Origin: Chromobacterium amazonense
GTDB taxonomy: Bacteria > Pseudomonadota > Gammaproteobacteria > Burkholderiales > Chromobacteriaceae
DNA length: 64,000 bases
Assembly (NCBI RefSeq): GCF_001855565.1
Contig: NZ_MKCR01000032.1
Span: 234,999-298,998 of the forward strand
Direction of reading: 5' to 3'
The notes beneath the pieces were generated by a model that searched no databases, had not been told where the DNA came from, and saw nothing but the letters and a program-made list of their open reading frames with translations. Of the stretch, positions 17,967-26,530 are shown piece after piece. The position numbers and the translations under genes were made by a program. The first letter of the stretch is position 1. Each line of letters opens with the position of its first letter.

Positions 17967-18036
17967 CGGTCAATCTCCCTGATGTTTATCTTGGTGTTGG
18001 GTTACAATAACTCCCTTTTTCTCAGCAGGTTAGACA

Positions 18037-18984
18037 ATGAAGCTGGTCCTCGCCCCCATGGAGGGTCTGGTCGACGATGTGATGCGCGATGTGCTGACCC
18101 GCATTGGCGGCATCGATTTGTGCGTCACAGAATTCGTCCGCGTCACTTCCGTGCTGCTGCCCACCCGCACCTTCATGCGGTTGGCGCCGGAGCTGGCCCA
18201 TGGCGGCAAGACCCGTGCCGGCGCGCCGGTTCGCGTGCAACTGCTGGGGTCCGATCCTGCCTGTCTGGCTGAAAACGGCGCCAAAGCCGCCGCGCTGGGC
18301 GCGCCGGGAGTTGATTTGAATTTCGGCTGTCCCGCGCCGACTGTCAACCGTCACCGTGGCGGCGCGATATTGCTGAATGAGCCGGAACTGCTGCATCAGA
18401 TCGTCGCGGCCACCCGGCGCGCGGTGCCGGCCGACATCCCCGTCACCGCCAAGATGCGGCTGGGCTACGAGGACAAGAGCCGGGCGTTGGAGTGCGCGCA
18501 GGCCATCGCCAGCGCCGGCGCCGACGAATTGACGGTGCATGGCCGCACCAAGGTGGAGGGCTACAAGCCGCCGGCGCATTGGGACTGGATTGCCCGCATC
18601 CGCGAGGCGCTGACGATTCCGGTGATCGCCAATGGCGAGGTCTGGACCTTGGACGACTATCGGGCGATCCGCGCGGAAAGCGGCTGCGACACGGTGATGA
18701 TAGGCCGTGGGCTGGTGGCCTGTCCGGATCTGGCGGCGCGCATCATTGCCGGCGGGCCGGCGCAGCCTATGGCCTGGGCGGACATGCTGCCATGGGTGGA
18801 GGACTTTTTCCGCCAATGCTGGCGGAAGTCCGCGGAGAACCGTTATCCGGCGGCGCGGCTGAAGCAGTGGCTCGGTTTGCTCAAGCGCAGCTGGCCGGAG
18901 GCGGCGGAGCTGTTTGAGCAAGTGCGGCGCGAGCAAGAGGCTGAAAAGATTGAGGATATTCTAAAGGCAAAATTGGGTAAGTAG
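18037..18984 (+). CDS. dusC: tRNA-dihydrouridine(16) synthase DusC
   Basis: A 315-residue FMN enzyme that reduces uridine in the D loop of tRNA. It starts [37 protein letters not shown] carries the catalytic Cys, and [36 protein letters not shown] and [14 protein letters not shown] match the DusC branch better than DusA or DusB. It is monocistronic; a terminator lies 128 bases downstream. Confidence 0.95.
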   Translation: MKLVLAPMEGLVDDVMRDVLTRIGGIDLCVTEFVRVTSVLLPTRTFMRLAPELAHGGKTRAGAPVRVQLLGSDPACLAENGAKAAALGAPGVDLNFGCPAPTVNRHRGGAILLNEPELLHQIVAATRRAVPADIPVTAKMRLGYEDKSRALECAQAIASAGADELTVHGRTKVEGYKPPAHWDWIARIREALTIPVIANGEVWTLDDYRAIRAESGCDTVMIGRGLVACPDLAARIIAGGPAQPMAWADMLPWVEDFFRQCWRKSAENRYPAARLKQWLGLLKRSWPEAAELFEQVRREQEAEKIEDILKAKLGK

Positions 18985-19111
18985 ATATACTCATATCGCC
19001 AGAGGGATGTTGTTGATAACATCAAATGGCGTTGTGCTTTGGTATAGGCGCAGCGTTGTAAATTCTGCCGGCCGCCTGGCTGCGGAACTTACACTTCCCC
19101 GATACCTTGCA

Positions 19112-19141
19112 CCCTCCCTTAAAACGGGAGGGATTTTTTTT
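19112..19141 (+). terminator. Rho-independent terminator between dusC and the MscS gene
   Basis: CCCTCCC and GGGAGGG pair around seven bases and are followed by eight T. The 127 bases between the dusC stop and this hairpin contain a short palindrome (TTGATAACATCAA near 19013) and no gene, so a small transcript ending here is possible. Confidence 0.85.
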
Positions 19142-19190
19142 GTGCTCTGTCATGAACTATTAATAAAACAAAAGTCGTGACGGAAAATTC

Positions 19191-20723
19191 ATGGAATCCC
19201 TCCCCGCGGTCGGCTGGCTGGAAAGCCTGATGTCCATTGCCTGGCATGGATCGCTGGCCTTGTTTGTCGGCGTGACGGCCTTGTTCGCCGCGCTGCTCTA
19301 TGCCTTGCGCCGCGATAGCCGCACACCCGTCGCGCGCTCCTTGGGGATCGCGCTGTTTTGCCTGTTGCTGATCAACTTCAACCTGACTGGCGTTGTCGGT
19401 CAAGTGCTGCGTCAGGCGGCGGTGGTGGTGGTGGGCCTGGCGCTGATCCGCGTATGGGCCATGCTGATGTTCCGCTTGCTGATTCCTATCCTCAGGCTGC
19501 ATCCGTCTCGGATTCTGGAAGACATCGTCGTGGCTATAGGCTATGTAGGCTGGGGCCTGGTGTTATTGCGCCTGGCCGGGCTGGATCTAAGCCACATCGT
19601 CACCACGTCGGCCGTCATCACCGCGGTGCTGGCCTTTTCCATGCAGGATACGCTGGGCAACCTCCTGGCTGGACTGACTCTGCAGTTTGACAACTCCGTC
19701 GATATCGGCGACTGGGTCAAGGCTGGCGATCTGATCGGCCGGGTGGTCGAAATCAATTGGCGCGCCACTGTTTTGGAAACGCGAAACTGGGAAACCGTGG
19801 TGATTCCCAACAGCGTGCTGGTGAAGAACCACTTTTCCATCCTCGGCAAGCGCCATGGCGCCGATAGGCAATGGCGGCGCTGGATCTGGTTCAATATCAA
19901 TTGGGAGACGCTGCCGACGCAGATCATCAGCGTGGTGGAGCATTCCTTGCGGGAGGCTCAGCTGCCGGGCGTGGCGCAGTCGCCGGAGCCGAGCTGCATC
20001 CTGATGGCCTTTGAAAACGGCTTCAGCCGCTATGCGGTGCGCTATTGGCTGACCGATCTGTCGGCGGACGATTATACCGACTCCGTCGTGCGCACCCACA
20101 TCGACGCGGCTCTGCGCCGGCATAATCTGCGCATGGCCTCGCCATTCTTCAATGTGCTGACGATCAAGGAAAACGAGAAATACATCGAAGCGCGGATGAA
20201 GCGCCATCTGGAGGAGCGCGTGCTGGCGCTGCGCAAGGTGGAGCTGCTGTCCGGCCTGAACGATGAAGAAATGGTGATTCTGGCTGACCGTCTGAAATTC
20301 ACGCCGTTTGTCACCGGCGACATCATCATGCATCAGGGGGCGGTGGCGCACTGGCTGTATATCATGCTGTCCGGCGAGGTGGAAGTGTGGGTGACGCTGC
20401 CCGACGGCCGGCGCAAGCTGGTGGATGTGTTGAAAGCCGGCAGCTTCTTTGGCGAGATGGGTTTAATGACTGGGGAGTCGCGCAGCGGCACGGTGATCGC
20501 CCGGTCCAATGTGGAATGCCTGAGGCTGGACAAGGAGGCGTTTCAGGCCATCTTGGTCTCGCGCAAGGAATTGGCGGAGACCATTTCGTCAATCCTGGCG
20601 GAACGGCTGGAGGAGCGTCGCAGGAAAATGCCGGAAGCCCTGTTGGACGAGACCGATGGGGTGCCGCATGGCGGCGAACTGGTGGAGCGCATTCGCAATT
20701 TCTTTGGGCTGAACAAGCATTGA
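19191..20723 (+). CDS. MscS-type mechanosensitive channel fused to a cyclic-nucleotide-binding domain
   Basis: A 510-residue inner-membrane protein. Residues 1-150 hold four hydrophobic segments; the pore helix and beta domain follow (TAVLAFSMQDTLGNLLAGLTLQ, then VETRNW-like and VVIPNSVLVKNHF). From about residue 370 a cNMP-binding fold appears (MHQGAVAHWLYIMLSGEVEV and then GSFFGEMGLMTGESRSGTV). This is the MscS-CNB architecture, in which ligand binding may gate the channel. The phosphate-cassette Arg is present (ESRSGTV). No obvious partner genes. Confidence 0.9.
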   Translation: MESLPAVGWLESLMSIAWHGSLALFVGVTALFAALLYALRRDSRTPVARSLGIALFCLLLINFNLTGVVGQVLRQAAVVVVGLALIRVWAMLMFRLLIPILRLHPSRILEDIVVAIGYVGWGLVLLRLAGLDLSHIVTTSAVITAVLAFSMQDTLGNLLAGLTLQFDNSVDIGDWVKAGDLIGRVVEINWRATVLETRNWETVVIPNSVLVKNHFSILGKRHGADRQWRRWIWFNINWETLPTQIISVVEHSLREAQLPGVAQSPEPSCILMAFENGFSRYAVRYWLTDLSADDYTDSVVRTHIDAALRRHNLRMASPFFNVLTIKENEKYIEARMKRHLEERVLALRKVELLSGLNDEEMVILADRLKFTPFVTGDIIMHQGAVAHWLYIMLSGEVEVWVTLPDGRRKLVDVLKAGSFFGEMGLMTGESRSGTVIARSNVECLRLDKEAFQAILVSRKELAETISSILAERLEERRRKMPEALLDETDGVPHGGELVERIRNFFGLNKH

Positions 20724-20790
20724 CCCATCCTCCAGCCTGCCATTCCTGAGCCGCGTCTTGCCATTCGCAGGGCTTCCGGCCTGCCGAGGT

Positions 20791-20937
20791 TCAGACAAAC
20801 TGCACCGGCACAAACACATGGCGGCCGGTGCGGCTGGTCAGCACCTGGGGTTGGCCTTCTATCATGGCGCGATAAGGGCGCGGCAGGCGCTTCCAGTCGT
20901 TGAACTTCATCTTGATGTGATCGCTGTGCTTTCCCAT
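20791..20937 (-). CDS. Small basic protein, 48 residues, downstream of the umuD-like gene
   Basis: The minus strand has CAGGAGATCTTAC then ATG, a good ribosome binding site, and encodes MGKHSDHIKMKFNDWKRLPR, continuing to HVFVPVQFV and a stop. Length 48 residues, basic, soluble. It lies 138 bases after the umuD-like stop in the same direction. I do not recognise a family. The strong binding site and a codon pattern like its neighbours argue for a real gene. Confidence 0.6.
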   Translation of the reverse strand: MGKHSDHIKMKFNDWKRLPRPYRAMIEGQPQVLTSRTGRHVFVPVQFV

Positions 20938-21075
20938 GTAAGATCTCCTGTTTTTGCTTGTGCTGACAAAACAACGAGCCGTGCATTTGCTTGCCGATAG
21001 GCGTCGCTAAGCACGCCGTGATCCTGGGTTGCGCATTCCTGCTTGGCATGCGCTGCGAGGCGTGATTGGCGTCGC

Positions 21076-21672
21076 CTAGTCGACTTTGTGGATGACATTG
21101 GTCACTACGCCCCAGATATGAAACGAAGCGTCTTCCGGCACGGTTATCGGCTGATAGGCCGGATTCTCCGGCAGCAGCCGCAGGCCATCCGGGCCGCGCT
21201 CCAGCCGCTTTACGGTGAGTTCGCCATTGAGCGCGGCCACCACCACTTTGCCGTTGCGCGGTTCGCTGACGCGCTCCACCAGCAGCAGGTCGCCGTCATG
21301 GATGCCGGCGCCCTGCATCGAATCGCCCTTGACCCGCACCATGAAGGTGTCGCCGGGGCGATTCACCAGGTGCGTGTTCAGGTCGATGTCGGCTTCCTTC
21401 ATGTCGTCCGCCGCCACCGGAGAGCCGGCGGGCACGCTGCCGGCGAACAGCGGCAGCGACAGTTCGCTCAACTGAGCGCCCAGGGTGCGGAAGTCGAAGG
21501 CTTGCTCGCTGTTGACGGTGCGCCAGCTGCGATAATCTTCCAGCCATTGCTGCAGAATGCCGCGCAGCGGCTCCGGCACGCGGACGGCGACGGTTTTGTC
21601 GCCGCCGAAGGCGGATTTGCGACCAGCGCCTGAGCGTTTGCCGCCGTGCTGATTGGGTTTGTCGATTTCCAT
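21076..21672 (-). CDS. UmuD/LexA-type S24 autoprotease
   Basis: A 199-residue protein. The last 130 residues are UmuD-like: VPAGSPVAADDMKEADIDLN with a probable self-cleavage site at Ala82-Gly83, VKGDSMQGAGIHDGD with nucleophile Ser118, and GELTVKRL with Lys155. The first 70 residues are an extension with a basic GGKRSGAGRK patch, as in some AT-hook-like or DNA-binding N-termini. No umuC or other polymerase gene is near. The palindrome at 21674-21697 touches the start codon, and there is no clear ribosome binding site, so the start or leader is unusual. It may act as a small SOS-type repressor rather than in a polymerase. Confidence 0.85.
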   Translation of the reverse strand: MEIDKPNQHGGKRSGAGRKSAFGGDKTVAVRVPEPLRGILQQWLEDYRSWRTVNSEQAFDFRTLGAQLSELSLPLFAGSVPAGSPVAADDMKEADIDLNTHLVNRPGDTFMVRVKGDSMQGAGIHDGDLLLVERVSEPRNGKVVVAALNGELTVKRLERGPDGLRLLPENPAYQPITVPEDASFHIWGVVTNVIHKVD

Positions 21673-21673
21673 G

Positions 21674-21697
21674 ATTTGATTTTGTACAATTTCAAAT
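21674..21697. promoter_or_regulatory. Palindromic operator candidate at the umuD-like gene
   Basis: ATTTGATTTTGT and ACAATTTCAAAT are inverted repeats with 10 of 12 matches, centred on TTGTACAA. It is nearly the same as the palindrome at 961-982. Touching the start codon of a self-cleaving S24 protein, it is well placed for autoregulation. Confidence 0.55.
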
Positions 21698-21812
21698 GGA
21701 ATTGCAAGAATTACGTCAGAGCATGGGGCTGTGGGCGGGGGAGGCTTGGAAAATCAAGGATGCGGCTGTGGGATTCAAACCACAGTCCGCACCGGGAGGG
21801 CGTGGCGGGGGC

Positions 21813-22403
21813 TTACTTGGCGAAGCGTCGGCGCAGCCAATAGTCGGCGCTGACGAAGCGCCCGCCGCCGTAGAAGAACAGCACCAGCAGCATGATGAAG
21901 TAGGTGGCGGCGAACTCGATGCCGTTGTTCAAGATCACCGGGTCTCCCAGTTCGGTGATGTAGTTGTATCGGCCTGGGAAGTTCTCGGCCAGCCAGGACA
22001 GAAATCCGGCCAGGCGCTGGCTGGATTCCATGCTTTTGTCGGCGATGGCCAGCCAGCCGCGCGGCAAGTGCACCATGGCGCTGGCGGCGCTCATCAGCAC
22101 CATCATCGGGATGGCCATGACGCGGGTGAACAAGCCTAGCGCGATGCACAGCAGGCCCAATGCCTCGGTGGCCGCCGCCAGGAAGGCGAACGCTGCCGGA
22201 AAAGGCAGCCCAAGACCACCCTCGCTCGCCGGCGCGCCGAACCAGGCGACCGCTGCGCTGAAGCCGACAACCTTCGAATGGGCGCCGACATAGATCACCG
22301 GCAGCAGGTAGAGCCGGATGCTCAGCAGGGCGATGAAGTCGTATTGTTTGCAGGCGGCAACCGCTCGGTCGAATCCATTCATTATTTTGGCAATCATTTT
22401 CAT
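21813..22403 (-). CDS. DoxX-family membrane protein of the MNIO operon
   Basis: A 196-residue inner-membrane protein with four hydrophobic segments; EALGLLCIALGLFTRVMAIP and AATYFIMLLVLFFYGGGRF are typical of DoxX. The ATG at 22403 overlaps the previous stop (ATGA); the ATG at 22397 is better spaced from AAGGAG and may be the true start. DoxX proteins often close MNIO gene sets (the fourth gene, called D in the buf and hvf systems) and are thought to serve redox chemistry at the membrane. The role here is inferred. Confidence 0.85.
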   Translation of the reverse strand: MKMIAKIMNGFDRAVAACKQYDFIALLSIRLYLLPVIYVGAHSKVVGFSAAVAWFGAPASEGGLGLPFPAAFAFLAAATEALGLLCIALGLFTRVMAIPMMVLMSAASAMVHLPRGWLAIADKSMESSQRLAGFLSWLAENFPGRYNYITELGDPVILNNGIEFAATYFIMLLVLFFYGGGRFVSADYWLRRRFAK

Positions 22404-23113
22404 ACTCCTTGTGTGGCGGCTGGGCGGCGCGCGCTTCTGTTCATGGACTCCAGGCCCGGTTGGCTTGTCTGGAGCAGCCCCGTCGCGATGGCGTCCAGCA
22501 GCCACTGGCGCAGCGGCGCCGCATCCGCCATCGCGCAGGCGGTCTCCAGCGACGCGTAGCCGCGCGGCGTCTCCAGCCCGGCTAGCACGTGGCGGTCGAA
22601 GCGGTTCAAAGGTTTTTGCCGCACTTGGTGGCGGGCGTCGCGGAAAATGGCGAATGCGCCTGACAGGCTCGCCGCTTTCAGATCCAGCTCGATGCAGGTC
22701 AGCGTGGGATTGAGCGAGAGGATGGCCTCTTCCAGCGGCGCGCCGCTTGCCGGCTCGACCACGGCTGGGTCAATCTCCGCTTTCAGCAGCACCCACTCGT
22801 ACTCCAGGCACTGCCGCAGCGCGGCAGGCGCGCTGGGTTGCATGAAAACCAGAAACTCGGTGGCGATGTGGTGGAATTCCGGCGCGCTGGCCGAGTGGTG
22901 CGCCAGAAAGCCATCTATCTGCCGGCGCAAGGTGGCGGCGTCGACCTGGCTGACGTACAGTGGAAATACGTGCTTCACCACCTCCTCGATATTGCTGCGC
23001 AGGAAATCCCGGTACAGCTTGATGGCCGGCGTGAGCTCGCCGGCATCGGTTTGGGGCGCGCGCAGCAGTCGGTTGAAGCGCCGGCCCGCCTCCAGCGTTG
23101 AATGGGCGTTCAT
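22400..23113 (-). CDS. bufC: DUF2063 protein, partner of the MNIO enzyme
   Basis: A 237-residue protein. The N-terminal 90 residues (LYRDFLRSNIEEVVKHVFPL and then FLAHHSASAPEFHHIATEFL) are the DUF2063 helical domain, which in related systems guides the precursor peptide to the DUF692 enzyme. The C-terminal half is specific to this subfamily. The stop overlaps the DoxX start and the gene begins 16 bases after the DUF692 stop. The gene name follows the buf/hvf convention and is by context. Confidence 0.85.
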   Translation of the reverse strand: MNAHSTLEAGRRFNRLLRAPQTDAGELTPAIKLYRDFLRSNIEEVVKHVFPLYVSQVDAATLRRQIDGFLAHHSASAPEFHHIATEFLVFMQPSAPAALRQCLEYEWVLLKAEIDPAVVEPASGAPLEEAILSLNPTLTCIELDLKAASLSGAFAIFRDARHQVRQKPLNRFDRHVLAGLETPRGYASLETACAMADAAPLRQWLLDAIATGLLQTSQPGLESMNRSARRPAATQGV

Positions 23114-23129
23114 GACATATCCTTTCTGC

Positions 23130-23969
23130 TCAGGCGGCCTGAGGCGCCGGCTGGCCTATCCATTTGCGCAGCCCTGTCGCTTCGTCTCGCAGCTCAGGCC
23201 AGCCTGGAATGTGGTTGTCCCGTTCCAGCACCAGTGGCCGCGGGCCGTGCAGGGCTACGGTCTGCCGCGCCAGTTCAAGCACCTCGCCGCATACCGCGGC
23301 GCCGTGGGTATCGATCAGCACGCCATCGTCGCTGCGCCAGTGGCCGGCGATATGGAAGTAGCGGATGGCCGGAGAGGGCAGGCTGGCGATAAAGCCTTGC
23401 GGGTCGTAGCCATGATTGGCGGCGTTGACGTAGACATTGTTGATGTCCAGCAGCATCTGGCAGCCGCTTTGCTCGAGGACGCGGCGGATGAAAACGGCCT
23501 CGTCCATTTGCCCGGCATGGCAGTGGTAGTGGCTGATGTTTTCCAGCACCAGCGGCCGCTGCAGAATGTCCTGCGCCTGTTTGATCTTGGCCGCGATCCG
23601 GTCCGCCATGTCCTCGCAGCGCGGTATGGGCAGCAGATCGTACAAATAGCCCTGCCGGTCGCGGGAGTAGCTCAGGTGGTCGCTGTAAATGTCTATCCGG
23701 TAGCGATCGAGGAAGCGTTTCACCCGGACGAGGAAGTCCGTATCCAGCGGCAGCGCGTCGCCTATCGACAGGCTGAGGCCATGAGCGACCAGCGGGTACT
23801 TCCCCGATAGCCGCTCAAGCTGCTCGCGTTTGCGGCCGCCGACGTCCAGCCAGTTTTCCACCGTCAGTTCCAGAAAGTCTATGCCGGGTTGCGGCTCTTG
23901 GTCGGCCAGCCATTGCGCGTGCTCGGCGCGCAGCCCGACGCCGATGGCTGTGGGGTTTATTGACCGCAT
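23130..23969 (-). CDS. bufB: MNIO (DUF692) multinuclear iron oxidase
   Basis: A 279-residue TIM-barrel enzyme of the family that modifies cysteines in ribosomal peptides using a two- or three-iron centre. Metal-site blocks are visible in order: VAHGLSLSIG, YSDHLSYSRD, LVLENISHYHCH, LLDINNVYVNAANHG, FHIAGHWRSDD, LIDTHG and LVLERDNHIPG. Length is normal. The start lies inside the end of the precursor gene, 13 bases of overlap, so the two are translationally linked. The product chemistry (oxazolone-thioamide or thiooxazole) cannot be told from sequence. Confidence 0.93.
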   Translation of the reverse strand: MRSINPTAIGVGLRAEHAQWLADQEPQPGIDFLELTVENWLDVGGRKREQLERLSGKYPLVAHGLSLSIGDALPLDTDFLVRVKRFLDRYRIDIYSDHLSYSRDRQGYLYDLLPIPRCEDMADRIAAKIKQAQDILQRPLVLENISHYHCHAGQMDEAVFIRRVLEQSGCQMLLDINNVYVNAANHGYDPQGFIASLPSPAIRYFHIAGHWRSDDGVLIDTHGAAVCGEVLELARQTVALHGPRPLVLERDNHIPGWPELRDEATGLRKWIGQPAPQAA

Positions 23970-24253
23970 ACCCCCTCCACCATCTTGCAGCGCGACTGAT
24001 CAGGCTTGAGGCCTTGCCCGGTCTTGCCGCATTTGCCATCGCGGGCGCGTACCAGCTGGTCTTGCGGGTCGTGTTGGATGTCGGCCTTCTCGTACATTTT
24101 CACCGTGCCGCATTTGCCGCTGGCGCATTTGCCGCCGTTGCCGCTTTCGCTTTGCACCGTTTTTGCGGGCTGAGAAGGTTCGGCCTGCACGGGCTCGGCG
24201 TTCAGGCCGATCAGCGATGTCATGGCAATGGAGAGAATGATCTGGTTTTTCAT
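23957..24253 (-). CDS. Secreted cysteine-rich precursor peptide (bufferin/HvfA-like)
   Basis: A 98-residue peptide from the ATG at 24253 (MKNQIILSIAMTSLIGLNAE). A signal peptide ends around residue 24 (VQAEP). The mature part has five Cys in NGGKCASGKCGTVK, RARDGKCGKTG, SRC and EGVCGQ. The GKCG repeats recall the EGKCG motifs of HvfA-type substrates, which become copper-binding after cysteine modification. It stands directly before the DUF692 gene. Copper buffering is inferred from the family, not shown here. Confidence 0.82.
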   Translation of the reverse strand: MKNQIILSIAMTSLIGLNAEPVQAEPSQPAKTVQSESGNGGKCASGKCGTVKMYEKADIQHDPQDQLVRARDGKCGKTGQGLKPDQSRCKMVEGVCGQ

Positions 24254-24285
24254 ATTGAGCCTCATGGGATTCAGGTTTTTGGAAG

Positions 24286-25212
24286 TCAGCGCACTGGGAA
24301 GCACGACAGGTCGCGGCTGGCGTATATCGGGCCGGCGTAGAGTTTCCGAATGATCCGGATGGATTGATCCTTCACCCGCAGGCTCTTGCCCATGAGGTGG
24401 TTCAGCACCAGCTGTTTGGGTTTTGCCGCTGCGGCGATGCGGCCGATGGCGGACGGTTTGGCGTGCAGGAAAGCCGAGGCCGGGTCGGCTTGTTCGTCGA
24501 TGGCCAGCGGCATCACCAGAATGTCAGCGTTTTTGGCGAATTCGAGGAAGTTGGGATTGCTGCCGTTCTGATCGGCGGAGATCACGATGCGTCCATCGGG
24601 CGTATCGATGCGATACGCGAGCGCCGGCACCTTGCCGTGCGGAATGCCAAGCGCGCTGATGGTGATGCCGTCTTTGTCGTATACCTTGGTGGGCATTGCC
24701 TTGCGGAAATCCACATCGGAGAGTTTCACTTTCAGCGGAATGTCTCCGCTGCCGGAATAGATTCCGGACAGGTAGGCGTAGGCGCCGTTTTTGGCATTGA
24801 ACTGGGCATGCATGAAGCCGCTCAGGCTGGGGAAGCCCGCGCCGCCGGCCGGGCCCGCGATGTCGATCTGATGCGGCGCGAGGAAAAAATAACTGCCCTT
24901 CAGCAAGGCCGGCAGGTCGGTGACATGGTCGGTATGGAAATGGGTCAGGCCGATGAAGCTGACATCCTCAAGCCGGGCACCGGACTGGCCAAAGCGGAGG
25001 TAGGCTCCGCCGCCTGCATCGATCAGCGCCACTGGTTTGTTCTTCCACCAGATCAGCGAGGCGGATGAAGCTCTGCCATCGTCGGAAATGGGGCCGCCAG
25101 ACCCCAGCAGCTGTAGGGTGTAGCGCTTGTTTTCACATTGGGTTGGGCTGGCGGCCGCCGCGGCGGCCGCGCAGGTCAGGCTGAGCGACGCAACGAGCAT
25201 GCGAATTTTCAT
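24286..25212 (-). CDS. Exported metallo-beta-lactamase-fold hydrolase
   Basis: A 308-residue protein with a signal peptide (MKIRMLVASLSLTCAAAAAAAS). The fold is of the RNase Z-like or arylsulfatase-like group: LLGSGGPISDDGRASSAS, IDAGGGAYLRFGQ, the zinc motif LTHFHTDHVTDLPALL and VISADQNGSN with the bridging Asp; a later His is in LNHLMGK. It is probably periplasmic. It is the first gene of the MNIO operon, 32 bases before the precursor start. It is not a standard member of buf or hvf clusters as far as I know, so a role in handling the peptide or its metal is open. Confidence 0.87.
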   Translation of the reverse strand: MKIRMLVASLSLTCAAAAAAASPTQCENKRYTLQLLGSGGPISDDGRASSASLIWWKNKPVALIDAGGGAYLRFGQSGARLEDVSFIGLTHFHTDHVTDLPALLKGSYFFLAPHQIDIAGPAGGAGFPSLSGFMHAQFNAKNGAYAYLSGIYSGSGDIPLKVKLSDVDFRKAMPTKVYDKDGITISALGIPHGKVPALAYRIDTPDGRIVISADQNGSNPNFLEFAKNADILVMPLAIDEQADPASAFLHAKPSAIGRIAAAAKPKQLVLNHLMGKSLRVKDQSIRIIRKLYAGPIYASRDLSCFPVR

Positions 25213-25511
25213 TTTGTACTCCTTGGCTGGGTGCGACGTCAGAATGGGGTGTGAGGCGGAAAATGCGCTTCAAAGTGAATTTTTCCTTGATTTAAGCTGA
25301 ATTTGCCGACTTTTTGCCGATGATGCTGACGATTTCACCTTGATGATGGTCAAAGCTTATCATTGAACATGTATTGATATAATTTATATATTTAATATGA
25401 ATAAGTAGTATTTCTAATATTTTCCCTCATAGCCATCTGTATCTGCTTGTCAGGGCGTCATGCGATTATTAATATACGTTTCATATATTGTTTGCTTGCT
25501 GGAGGCGAGCC
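25213..25511. other. AT-rich divergent intergenic region
   Basis: These 299 bases separate the MNIO operon (leftward) from the parD-like gene (rightward). The composition is strongly AT, with several runs such as ATATAATTTATATATTTAAT near 25377. A good rightward promoter is annotated separately. A leftward promoter must lie here too but several hexamer pairs are possible. No gene seen. Confidence 0.6.
25447..25475 (+). promoter_or_regulatory. Promoter for the parD-like gene and map
   Basis: TTGTCA at 25447-25452 and TAATAT at 25470-25475 are 17 bases apart, close to consensus. The first start codon follows 36 bases later. Confidence 0.6.
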
Positions 25512-25739
25512 ATGGGCATCGTCAAGATTTCCGAGCAGATGCATGACAATCTGCGCACCGCCAGCGAGGCGCTGAGCCGCTCCATCAATTCCCAGGCCGA
25601 GCACTGGCTGCGCATCGGCATGCTGGCGGAGCTGCACCCCGACTTGCGCTACAGCGAGATCTGCCAGCTGCTGCTGCGCGCGAGCCAAGACGGCGCCGGG
25701 CTGGATCTGCCGCGGCAGGGCGAGGGGGTGGCGCGATGA
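25512..25739 (+). CDS. ParD-like protein (antitoxin-like)
   Basis: A 75-residue protein from ATG 25512, set by GGAGG. MGIVKISEQMHDNLRTASEA, then SRSINSQAEHWLRIGMLAEL, is a ribbon-helix-helix ParD-like family. The usual ParE toxin is absent; instead the gene overlaps map by ATGA. The ParD-like plus map pair is seen in other proteobacteria. It may repress its own promoter and set the level of the peptidase. Confidence 0.85.
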   Translation: MGIVKISEQMHDNLRTASEALSRSINSQAEHWLRIGMLAELHPDLRYSEICQLLLRASQDGAGLDLPRQGEGVAR

Positions 25740-26527
25740 GCCGTGTGGTGATCAAGTCCCCGGCCGAGGTGGCCAAGGCGCGCGAGGCGGGCAAGCTGGT
25801 GGCGGAACTGCTGGCCATGATAGGCGAGCATGTGAAGCCCGGCGTCAGCACCGAAGAACTGGATGCGCGCTGCCATGAGCACATCGTCAAGGTGCAGCGC
25901 GCCAAACCGGCCAATGTAGGCTATTACGGCTATCCCAAGACCATCTGCGCCTCGGTCAATCAGGTGGTGTGCCATGGCATTCCGTCGCCCAAGCAGATTT
26001 TGCGCGACGGCGACATCATCAATATCGACGTGGCGGTGATCAAGAACGGTTGGCATGGCGACAGCAGCCGCATGTTCTATGTCGGCACGCCCAGTCCGGA
26101 AGCCAAGCGTCTGGTGGAGACCTGCTATGAGGCGATGCGCGCCGGCATACGCGCGGTGCGACCGGGCGCTTCGCTCGGCGACATCGGCCACGCCATCCAG
26201 ACCCTGACCGAGGGCGCGGGCTTCAGCGTGGTGCGCGAATATTGCGGCCACGGCATCGGTAAGGTGTACCACGAAGAGCCGGAGGTGCTGCATTACGGCC
26301 GTCCGGGCATCGGCATGAAACTGAAACCCGGCATGGTGTTCACCATCGAGCCGATGATCAACGCCGGCCAGGCATCCACCCGCCAGCTGGGCGACGGCTG
26401 GACGGTGGTGACGCAGGATGGCTCGTGGTCCGCCCAATGGGAGCATATGGTGGCGGTGACCGATCATGGCTATGAGGTGTTGACGCCATGGCCGGACGGG
26501 ACTGACGGTTATCCTGCGATAAGCTGA
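25736..26527 (+). CDS. map: Methionine aminopeptidase, type I
   Basis: A 263-residue enzyme that removes the initiator methionine. Metal ligands are visible in INIDVAVIKNGWHGDSSRMF (two Asp), YCGHGIGKVYHEEP (His), VFTIEPMI (Glu) and QWEHMVAVTD (Glu). The length is full. Because it is not beside rpsB and is coupled to a ParD-like gene, it is probably a second map copy, not the housekeeping one. The YafY-type regulator starts three bases after the stop. Confidence 0.95.
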   Translation: MSRVVIKSPAEVAKAREAGKLVAELLAMIGEHVKPGVSTEELDARCHEHIVKVQRAKPANVGYYGYPKTICASVNQVVCHGIPSPKQILRDGDIINIDVAVIKNGWHGDSSRMFYVGTPSPEAKRLVETCYEAMRAGIRAVRPGASLGDIGHAIQTLTEGAGFSVVREYCGHGIGKVYHEEPEVLHYGRPGIGMKLKPGMVFTIEPMINAGQASTRQLGDGWTVVTQDGSWSAQWEHMVAVTDHGYEVLTPWPDGTDGYPAIS

Positions 26528-26530
26528 GCC

